Position numbers and translations under genes: made by a program. A stretch of DNA of 64,000 nucleotides from Armatimonadota bacterium (GTDB taxonomy: Bacteria > Armatimonadota > Fimbriimonadia > Fimbriimonadales > Fimbriimonadaceae), in NCBI GenBank assembly GCA_018268375.1, contig JAFDWS010000002.1, positions 124,001-188,000 on the forward strand, read 5' to 3'. Each line of letters starts with the position of its first letter. Position 1 is the first letter of the stretch. The notes beneath the pieces were generated by a model. It ran no database searches, was not told where the DNA came from, and worked only from the letters and a program-made list of their open reading frames with translations. Below are positions 9,458 through 14,925 of this stretch, piece after piece.

Positions 9458-9536
9458 CGCTCAAACCTAGCTTGTTTTTACACTTGCCTGACTGGCAGAC
9501 CTGCAAGCTCGTCAACGTTGTGGTAGACTACTGGGC

Positions 9537-10100
9537 ATGATTAAGCGAGCCGACAAAATCCTGGTGTACGACCTGGAGCTGACGTGCTGGGACGGGGGGA
9601 TTCCACCTCCTGGCAATGTCTCAGAGGTCATTCAGTTTGGTTGGTGCTTCTTAGACCCTCGCAGTGGCGAACGGTTCGGCCGAGATTCCTTGTATGTGCG
9701 CCCGGCGCAGTCGGAAATCAGTGCTTATTGCACGAGACTTACTGGAATCACTCCAAAAATACTAAAACAAGGGCAGCCTCTGCAGACCACGTGTGCGCGC
9801 TTGGTCAAATCTGGCACCAAGCAGTATGTCAGTGCTGCTTATGGAGACGACCGGTCTTGTCTGTACACTGAGTGTGAGTACGCCAATGCTGAGTTCCCTC
9901 TGTCAGATGAAAGTATCGACGTCGCTACATTGGTCAAACTGGCGTTGAACCGTTACAAGTCCGTAGGACTGGTGGAAGCGTGCTCGACTTTCGGGGTGTC
10001 ATGGGAAGGCGAGCAACACCGGGCAGATTGGGACGCCTGGAACACGGCTGGACTGCTGGCTGCGCTTTTGCAAGGCGGTTGGCGCAATATTGTGCCATAA
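9537..10100 (+). CDS. DEDDh 3'-5' exonuclease (ExoX/KapD-like)
   Basis: 187 residues, ATG start. It shows the RNase H-fold exonuclease motifs: Exo I with Asp12 and Glu14 (VYDLELTC), an Exo II candidate around Asp104/Asp105 (AAYGDDRS), and Exo III His161...Asp166 (HRADWDAWNTAGLL), which places it in the DEDDh group. The length and the CWDG sequence after motif I resemble KapD/ERI1-like exonucleases rather than polymerase proofreading domains. It could act on DNA or RNA ends. It is the first gene of a plus-strand island and shares TAATG with the next start. Confidence 0.8.
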   Translation: MIKRADKILVYDLELTCWDGGIPPPGNVSEVIQFGWCFLDPRSGERFGRDSLYVRPAQSEISAYCTRLTGITPKILKQGQPLQTTCARLVKSGTKQYVSAAYGDDRSCLYTECEYANAEFPLSDESIDVATLVKLALNRYKSVGLVEACSTFGVSWEGEQHRADWDAWNTAGLLAALLQGGWRNIVP

Positions 10101-10369
10101 TGAGCCTCATGGCTTCGACCAATCCAGACTCCGTCACGTGTGAACCAGGCAACGGAGGTGATATCTTTGTCTTTGACACCGACAATCCACAGGATGTAGA
10201 ACGAGCTAGTCAGTTCTTCGACTTGAAGTTAAACGAAGGCTATTTAGCCTTTTATGTAGACGCGTTTGACTGCACCGACGCCCCGATGCTCACGTTTGAC
10301 CCCAAGTCAGGTTCGATTATTTATGAACCACCGGCCAAAGCTGCTGAGGCAGGGTCTCTCACAGCCTGA
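10100..10369 (+). CDS. Hypothetical acidic protein (89 aa)
   Basis: The likely start is ATG at 10100, which overlaps the exonuclease stop (TAATG). A longer upstream frame exists, but it only reads through exonuclease coding sequence. The product (MSLMASTNPDS, then GDIFVFDTDNPQDVERASQF and LKLNEGYLAFYVDAFDC) is acidic and looks like a small alpha/beta domain. No family is recognised. It is followed by a hairpin terminator at 10404-10436, so it ends the exonuclease operon. Confidence 0.6.
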   Translation: MSLMASTNPDSVTCEPGNGGDIFVFDTDNPQDVERASQFFDLKLNEGYLAFYVDAFDCTDAPMLTFDPKSGSIIYEPPAKAAEAGSLTA

Positions 10370-10403
10370 CTCCGAATTTCTGGTGCCCGTTTAATAGGTC
10401 CTT

Positions 10404-10436
10404 AGCCCCAACGACTGTCGAGGGGCTGGTTTTCTT
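10404..10436 (+). terminator. Rho-independent terminator after exonuclease operon
   Basis: A six-base-pair stem AGCCCC (10404-10409) / GGGGCT (10422-10427) with a 12-base loop is followed by GGTTTTCTT. The U-rich tail is in the plus orientation and comes just after the stop at 10369. It separates the exonuclease pair from the promoter at 10495. Confidence 0.6.
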
Positions 10437-10491
10437 GCGTCAGCTTCATTGCAGGTAGCGCGCGAGCCTGCACCCAAAAATAACATTGACG

Positions 10492-10524
10492 TTATTGACA
10501 CTTGTGTCAATAATGCGATAAGAT
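10492..10524 (+). promoter_or_regulatory. Promoter with perfect 10-bp inverted-repeat operator
   Basis: TTATTGACAC (10492-10501) and GTGTCAATAA (10504-10513) form a perfect inverted repeat with a TT centre. The left arm contains a consensus -35 TTGACA (10495-10500). A -10 candidate is GATAAG (10517-10522, spacer 16) or TAAGAT (10519-10524, spacer 18). A repressor on the dyad would cover the -35. Transcription would start close to the ATG at 10533, so the message may be nearly leaderless. The GCGATAA around the -10 resembles the replication-gene promoters at 47.2, 53.0 and 59.8 kb. Confidence 0.7.
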
Positions 10525-10532
10525 GTGTTCAA

Positions 10533-11066
10533 ATGAGGCGTTGTGCAGACTTGTCAAAACAAATCCAAGAACTGGAGACTCAAAAAGTCGATACTGGCAC
10601 GCAGGCCATACAGCGCCAGTTGGGAGAATCACCTGAGGCACCTCCTTCCAGCGTCGCCGTGCACGTCACACCCGCAATGGGTGAGTGCATATCGGCAGTC
10701 GAGTACACTTTTACTCCCGTGTTGTTGCAAACTCCACTGAGTGACGAGGCCAAAACACTGTACACGTCTTTGGTCAGGTGTTATACTCAGTTCAAGCATG
10801 AAGAGCATGCGTTGCGGTCGCTACTCATGCTTCGCTACCAGTTTGCCGGCACCCAGGGTGGAGATTTTGACCGACGCGTTGATGAACTCCTAAAAGGGCA
10901 TGATAATCGTCGGCTTGAGTCGTTTCGCGAGATGACTTACGTCATGTGGCAGATGTCTCAGCTGCGTTCATTGCGCGAAGCAGGTCTCGATAGTGTCATC
11001 TTGCCACTGGTAGACCGATGTGAGTCCGCACTGGGAACAGACGTCACATTGTACGACATGGGTTAG
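10533..11066 (+). CDS. Hypothetical protein under dyad-controlled promoter
   Basis: About 177 residues from ATG at 10533. A TTG at 10449 would give 205 residues, but the extra stretch coincides with the promoter and operator, so the ATG is preferred. The protein starts with a short coiled coil (LSKQIQELETQ), has a Pro/Ser/Ala linker, then a mostly helical domain (ALRSLLMLRYQFAG, then FDRRVDELLKGHDNRRLESF and LREAGLDSVILPLVDRCE). No known motif. It is a single-gene unit with its own repressible-looking promoter, which suggests a regulated early or host-interaction role. Its stop overlaps the stop of the convergent gene (TTAG). Confidence 0.65.
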   Translation: MRRCADLSKQIQELETQKVDTGTQAIQRQLGESPEAPPSSVAVHVTPAMGECISAVEYTFTPVLLQTPLSDEAKTLYTSLVRCYTQFKHEEHALRSLLMLRYQFAGTQGGDFDRRVDELLKGHDNRRLESFREMTYVMWQMSQLRSLREAGLDSVILPLVDRCESALGTDVTLYDMG

Positions 11067-11491
11067 GCCGGCTTAGATTTGTCGCCTTTCTTGAGCCACG
11101 ATTTGAACTCTGGCAACTCCATTGAAGTGATTTTGCCAACCTTCCAGTCTTTGGGGTAGTTGGAAGCGTACAGCTCGTGTGCTTCGGTCTTTGTGTTGCA
11201 CCCTAAAACGCACTTGTGCTCGTCGAAATCCCCCTCCTCGGTGGTTTGATTGACGACAAAGACCTTCTCGCTGTCAAGGTCTGGTCCCAAAAACACGTCA
11301 ACACAATCATCATCTGCGCCTTCGGTGCCAGAAATGCGACCATAATCGGCTTGCATGACACGGCTCCATTTTTTACCATCCGGACCGGTCTTTTCTCGCG
11401 TGCTGCCCTTGGGATATTCGATGTAGACTTCGATTCCATGGATGTCTTTTTTGCCTTTTTTGCCAGCAAGTCGAAGGGTTCTGTACCACAT
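11063..11491 (-). CDS. Inorganic pyrophosphatase-like domain protein
   Basis: 142 residues, ATG at 11491. It matches the small pyrophosphatase-like domain of phage and polyvalent proteins: GADDDCVDVFLGP, then VFVVNQ, FDEHKCVLGC, and the closing ASNYPKDWKVGKITSMELPEF then KSWL. In this family the Asp-rich DDDxxDVFxGP segment would bind metal. Here the domain stands alone instead of being embedded in a large protein. The N terminus MWYRTLRLAGKKG resembles the MWYRLA start of the gene at 23742-24101. The stop overlaps the convergent plus-strand stop. Enzymatic activity is untested and the substrate is unknown. Confidence 0.7.
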   Translation of the reverse strand: MWYRTLRLAGKKGKKDIHGIEVYIEYPKGSTREKTGPDGKKWSRVMQADYGRISGTEGADDDCVDVFLGPDLDSEKVFVVNQTTEEGDFDEHKCVLGCNTKTEAHELYASNYPKDWKVGKITSMELPEFKSWLKKGDKSKPA

Positions 11492-11515
11492 GTACTTGGC
11501 TTTTTAGCCTCAGTA

Positions 11516-11839
11516 CTAGGCAACTCCTGCTGGTTCCATTACTGGCTCGTTGACTGGTACTGGCGGCAATGCTGGTGGTTGAGACATAGACCGCTTAATG
11601 CCTGCATAGATGCTGGCTTCTTCCTCTTTCGTGCACCGAAAAGAACAGTAAACATTGTTGGGCATAGCGTTCCAGACAGTGCACAAGCCGTGTCCTAGCC
11701 GAGAGCTGTCTCCACAGTGTGAATACGTGTTCGTGTCTTCAATGACAATTTCAAATGGCCTGCCAATGCGCTGGTTGAACAGCGCAGCTTGTTCTGCGGC
11801 CCACTCGAGTGAGCCCACTTTCGCCAATTCGTCTACCAT
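11516..11839 (-). CDS. Hypothetical Cys-containing protein (107 aa)
   Basis: ATG at 11839. The product has an N-terminal helical half (LAKVGSLEWAAEQAALFNQR) and a middle with Cys/His residues (YSHCGDSS, GLCTVWNAM, VYCSFRCTKEE) that may form a metal site. The tail is Pro-rich. No family recognised. It is the gene immediately downstream of tnpB and upstream of the pyrophosphatase-like gene. Confidence 0.55.
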   Translation of the reverse strand: MVDELAKVGSLEWAAEQAALFNQRIGRPFEIVIEDTNTYSHCGDSSRLGHGLCTVWNAMPNNVYCSFRCTKEEEASIYAGIKRSMSQPPALPPVPVNEPVMEPAGVA

Positions 11840-11849
11840 TAGTTGCCTA

Positions 11850-11990
11850 AAGAGACAGTATGACTGACCGTCCTCCGAAACTTACGAAAACCCACATGGG
11901 GTCTCCTGCTCGGTTGTCGCTTCATCGACGCTCACCTAGACTGTTGCCAGCCTATGAACCTTGGCGTCTCCGCGACCGTTGATTCCTGCG
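11850..11990 (-). ncRNA. Candidate TnpB guide RNA (omega/reRNA) at tnpB 3' end
   Basis: By analogy with IS200/IS605 TnpB systems, the guide RNA scaffold overlaps the 3' end of tnpB and runs past its stop (11936). The downstream strand contains a short hairpin ACCC(CATGT)GGGT (about 11889-11901) followed by TTTTCG, as expected near an element right end. The boundaries, and the guide beginning beyond the right end, cannot be set from sequence alone, so the coordinates are approximate. Confidence 0.3.
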
Positions 11991-13057
11991 GAACTCGCAG
12001 TATACATCAAATTGACACTAGCATTAAGGTCTCTGTCCAGTGTCATGCCACAGGCTTCGCACACGAACGTGCGTTCCCTGAGGCTCAGCTTGTCTTTGAC
12101 GACTCCACAGGCGGAACACGTCTTGCTTGACGGAAACCACCTGTCAACAAGGAACACCAGTCCGCCTGCCCATTTCTGCTTGTATTCAAGCGTCGTCCTG
12201 AACTGGCGCATCCCTGCGTCATGGACTGACTTGGCCAGACAATGGTTCTTGACCATTCCGCGGACATTCAAGTCCTCCAGGGCCACTACCTGACACCGCT
12301 TGTTTTTCACGATGTCAGTGGTCGCTTTCTGGATTGCATCTTGGCGAGTATTCCTGATTGTCGCCCAGACCCTAGCGATTCTGGCTTCTGTGTGTTTTCG
12401 TCTATTGCTCGTTATTTGTTGACGAGACATCTTTCTTTGAAGCCGTTTGAGTTGCGTTTCGTAAGTGGCGAGTGCCTTTGGGTTTTCATATTGAGTACCG
12501 TCAGAACATGTTGCCAGAGTCTTAATGCCCAAGTCAATGCCAAGAACGCCGTCCAACTTTAGTGGTTGTGCTTCTTCTTTCACAAGTACGCTCACATACC
12601 AACGGCCGGCTTGTTCAGAAACCGTGACTGAAAGAACATGGGCGTTCTGGGGTATGTACTTTGCTTCTTTTAACCGGAGCCATCCGAGTCGTGGCAATTG
12701 AATTCTTCGGTCTTCGACTTTGATAGTTCCTGTTAACCTGAACGAGGTGCTGCCATGGCGTTTGGACTTGAACGTTGGAAATTTAGCCCGTTTGTCGAAA
12801 AAATTACCAAACGCTCGTTGTAAGTCTCGGAGAGCTTCCTGCATGGCGCACTTGCTAACTTCGTACATCCAAGGAAAGTCTGACTGCTTTCGCGCGTTGA
12901 GTTCCCTGTGAAGCGCCATTGCGTTCGGCTTCGACGTTTGGTCTTTAATCTTAGCAAGCCCCCAATTGTACGCAAACCTAGCGCATCCAGCATGCTTTAC
13001 GAGCAACGTTCGTTGAGCGTTGTTTGGGTTTAGTTCCGTTCGGTAAGCGCGTTGCAT
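11936..13057 (-). CDS. tnpB: TnpB, IS200/IS605-type RNA-guided nuclease
   Basis: 373 residues, ATG at 13057. The typical TnpB order is complete: an N-terminal helix-rich OrfB segment (LNPNNAQRTLLVKHAGCARF), a RuvC-I Asp (GIDLGIKTLAT, Asp175), a RuvC-II Glu (VVALEDLNVRGM, Glu261), a zinc finger (CSAC at 314-317 and CEAC at 333-336) and the RuvC-III DRDLNASVNL (Asp341/343). All catalytic residues are present, so it should be active. No TnpA (Y1 or serine transposase) lies nearby, so the element is a solitary TnpB. In phages these may act as homing-type mobile genes or have been co-opted. It sits between the capsid gene and an accessory gene, flanked on its 5' side by strong hairpins. Confidence 0.92.
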   Translation of the reverse strand: MQRAYRTELNPNNAQRTLLVKHAGCARFAYNWGLAKIKDQTSKPNAMALHRELNARKQSDFPWMYEVSKCAMQEALRDLQRAFGNFFDKRAKFPTFKSKRHGSTSFRLTGTIKVEDRRIQLPRLGWLRLKEAKYIPQNAHVLSVTVSEQAGRWYVSVLVKEEAQPLKLDGVLGIDLGIKTLATCSDGTQYENPKALATYETQLKRLQRKMSRQQITSNRRKHTEARIARVWATIRNTRQDAIQKATTDIVKNKRCQVVALEDLNVRGMVKNHCLAKSVHDAGMRQFRTTLEYKQKWAGGLVFLVDRWFPSSKTCSACGVVKDKLSLRERTFVCEACGMTLDRDLNASVNLMYTASSAGINGRGDAKVHRLATV

Positions 13058-13100
13058 TTAGTAAGGCAGGAGTTGGCTCAGGACAAAGCCAAAAGAACTA

Positions 13101-13123
13101 TTGGCGGCAATTTTTGCCGCCAA
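13101..13123. terminator. Perfect 10-bp hairpin upstream of tnpB
   Basis: TTGGCGGCAA (13101-13110), loop TTT, TTGCCGCCAA (13114-13123). It is perfectly symmetrical and GC-rich, in the 205-base gap between the capsid gene stop and tnpB. It may be a terminator for minus-strand head transcripts or a subterminal hairpin of the TnpB element; no strong U-run follows on either strand. Confidence 0.5.
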
Positions 13124-13128
13124 TGATA

Positions 13129-13196
13129 ACCCCCGCCGTCGGTCGGCCCGGTTTTTGGCTCAGATTGGTGCGTGAGTTCGACTCTCACCGGGGGTA
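13129..13196 (+). tRNA. tRNA-like element (degenerate tRNA or attachment-site relic)
   Basis: The 5' ACCCCCG (13129-13135) is exactly complementary to the 3' CGGGGGT (13189-13195), followed by A as discriminator. Immediately before it is a perfect T arm: GTGAG (13172-13176), loop TTCGACT, CTCAC (13184-13188), with the invariant GTTCGA. Only 36 bases separate the acceptor from the T stem, too few for a normal D arm plus anticodon arm. The best anticodon stem (13150-13166, loop TTGGCTC) is mostly G-U. It is therefore probably not a working tRNA: a decayed tRNA, a tRNA mimic, or a captured tRNA 3' end. Confidence 0.35.
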
Positions 13197-13238
13197 TAGA
13201 TTGTGGCTGTTGCCCGAAGGGCTTCAGCCACAATCTAT
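13196..13238. terminator. Long perfect hairpin downstream of capsid gene
   Basis: A 14-base arm ATAGATTGTGGCTG (13196-13209) pairs with CAGCCACAATCTAT (13225-13238). Inside is a second stem GCCC-GAA-GGGC (13212-13222) framed by TT on both sides. It lies 24 bases after the capsid stop on the minus strand and probably ends or stabilises the capsid transcript. The lack of a U-run and the exact symmetry also fit a mobile-element end structure. Confidence 0.6.
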
Positions 13239-13262
13239 TGGCAGTCGAGTCCGTCAGCCGAC

Positions 13263-14123
13263 TTAGCTGACAGTGACGCGGCAGGTTGCGTAGTCGTTGA
13301 TGACCGCAAAGCCGAGTTCCTCGAAGATGACCCAGCCCAGCCGAAGCCGTCGCGGGTCGTCCGCAGGAAGCACGGTGATGTCCTGGCGCACCGGCATCGC
13401 ACCGACGAAGGCCGCAGGGGCCAACACGTAGACCGCGTTTTTGGGAACGATGGTCGACACGTGAATGTCGGCGGAGTACAGGTGACCGAACAAACCGGTC
13501 ATCAGGATGTCGCGGGTCGTTGCCTCGTCGTAGAACTCTTTGCCCCACGTGCGAATGTCTTTGTACCGCTGTGGGTGCACGACAATCTTCGCACCGATGA
13601 GCTCGTGCTCTTCGATGAGCGACAGCGCGAGGTTGATGTTCTCCGGCTGCAAAGAACCGGTGACGTTGATGTTGTGACCACTCGGCACGGCGGCGTTGAT
13701 GGTCCTGAACACCTCGGCGTCTTCCTGGCGCTGAAGGCTGTCCTTGGCACGCACTTGTGCCCGGTCAACGATGTAGAATCGGCGAGCGCGGATTTCGTTG
13801 AGTTTCACGGTCGGGTTACAGGCAATTTCCAGAACCGGGACCAGAAGCTCTTCCGCTTCAACGATGCTAGTCGGGACTGCGCCACGTTTGGACATGACGT
13901 AGGACTTGACGGCGATGTCGCGCTCATAGCGCGGGAGGGCACCCTGTGGGAGCTCGTCGACCATCAAAAGCTTGCGGCCGACACCCTGATACATCAGGGA
14001 TGTCTTGATGGGTTCAACCATGGCTTGCGCCAGGGCGACACGACCCTCAGGAGTGTCCATAGCAGCGGCGAGATACTCTTCGTTTTGCTCGTCGATGCCG
14101 TACACGTTTCGGATGTTGTTCAT
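13263..14123 (-). CDS. Major capsid protein (HK97-fold type)
   Basis: 286 residues, ATG at 14123 with an AGGAGACG ribosome site about ten bases upstream. N-terminal helical arm (TPEGRVALAQAMVEPIKTSL), then a segment typical of compact HK97-fold coat proteins (VGRKLLMVDELPQGALPRYE), a long central helix region (DSLQRQEDAEVFRTINAA), a P-domain-like stretch (NINLALSLIEEHELIGAKIV then VHPQRYKDIRTW), and a C-terminal beta domain (DITVLPADDPRRLRLGWVIF). It lies directly after protease/scaffold, scaffold-like and decoration-like genes, which is the canonical head order. The length is short for HK97-type coats but within range for this subgroup. Confidence 0.8.
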   Translation of the reverse strand: MNNIRNVYGIDEQNEEYLAAAMDTPEGRVALAQAMVEPIKTSLMYQGVGRKLLMVDELPQGALPRYERDIAVKSYVMSKRGAVPTSIVEAEELLVPVLEIACNPTVKLNEIRARRFYIVDRAQVRAKDSLQRQEDAEVFRTINAAVPSGHNINVTGSLQPENINLALSLIEEHELIGAKIVVHPQRYKDIRTWGKEFYDEATTRDILMTGLFGHLYSADIHVSTIVPKNAVYVLAPAAFVGAMPVRQDITVLPADDPRRLRLGWVIFEELGFAVINDYATCRVTVS

Positions 14124-14152
14124 TTCTGCTTCGTCTCCTTTTGGTCTCTGCC

Positions 14153-14899
14153 TTACAAGCTCATAAGCAGGGTGATGGTCATGAGACCAGCCGTGCTGTC
14201 GTAGTTGTCCAGCCTGGCGATGGCGGTACCATCAGCTGCGGCAGTTCGGCGCACCAAACAACCGAAGTTGTTTGCGCTCGCGAACACACCTGCACCCACG
14301 GTCAAAATGTCGCCGGGGGCGTACGCAGTGCCGAGGGACTGGTCAAGGTAGGTACCGTTGGTCGTTGCGGTCTGGGCAGACACAAAAGCTGTGCTGTCAA
14401 CGAGGAATTGGGCGGACGGCGTTGCGTACACGGCGACAGACCTGCGCGGACCGGCATAGCCAGAGCTTGCGTCGGTCAGGTTTGTCACGTTCGTGATGCG
14501 CTCGTCTTGGTAGTCACCCAGTGCACGCTTGGCTCCAACATAGAAGCCGTTTGTGCTGTCGGTGAATGACGCGGACGAGCCGGTGCCGGTACCCACGACT
14601 GTCGAACCAACCGGGTCGACCAAAATCATGGTGTTGCCGGTGCGGGCCGTGTCGTCAGCGGAAAGCCCCACAATGTTCGCTCGAACTTCGGTGCCCGGGT
14701 TGTCCAGCACTGCAGACGAAGTTGTCGTCCAGCTGTCACCCCGGTTTGCGAGTCGAACCAAGCCTTGTGTGGTGTTGTTAGCAGACGCCTGCCACTCCAT
14801 CGCAAGCACCTGACCAGCGTGCCAGAGGTTCTGGACGTTGGTGTCGGCCTTGCTGTTGTACTGAAGTTGGACGACGCTGTGAAGTTCGCGAATAGCCAT
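14153..14899 (-). CDS. Probable capsid decoration / head fibre protein
   Basis: 248 residues, ATG at 14899 with AGGAGAAA upstream. Ala/Thr/Gly-rich and beta-rich (TGNTMILVDPVGSTVVGTGT, RRSVAVYATPSAQFLVDST, APGDILTVGAGVFASANNFG, ending TAGLMTITLLMSL). It sits between the scaffold-like gene and the capsid gene, the usual place for decoration or head-fibre proteins. The pattern of two beta domains joined by a linker supports a surface role. No sequence family was firmly recognised. Confidence 0.6.
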   Translation of the reverse strand: MAIRELHSVVQLQYNSKADTNVQNLWHAGQVLAMEWQASANNTTQGLVRLANRGDSWTTTSSAVLDNPGTEVRANIVGLSADDTARTGNTMILVDPVGSTVVGTGTGSSASFTDSTNGFYVGAKRALGDYQDERITNVTNLTDASSGYAGPRRSVAVYATPSAQFLVDSTAFVSAQTATTNGTYLDQSLGTAYAPGDILTVGAGVFASANNFGCLVRRTAAADGTAIARLDNYDSTAGLMTITLLMSL

Positions 14900-14925
14900 T
14901 TGCGTTTCTCCTGTTTGGTCCTCTT

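Noticed and set aside
9980-10099. Longer version of the 89-residue protein starting inside the exonuclease gene
   Set aside because: The first 40 residues only reflect an alternate frame of the exonuclease; TAATG coupling at 10100 is the better start.
13078-13548. 156-residue minus-strand frame overlapping the capsid 3' end and the hairpins
   Set aside because: Reads through the hairpins and tRNA-like region in another frame, is Arg/Gly-rich and has no support as a gene.
13203-14204. 333-residue plus-strand open frame opposite the capsid gene
   Set aside because: Antisense shadow of the major capsid gene; composition (His/Asp/Val-rich) and lack of context argue against coding.
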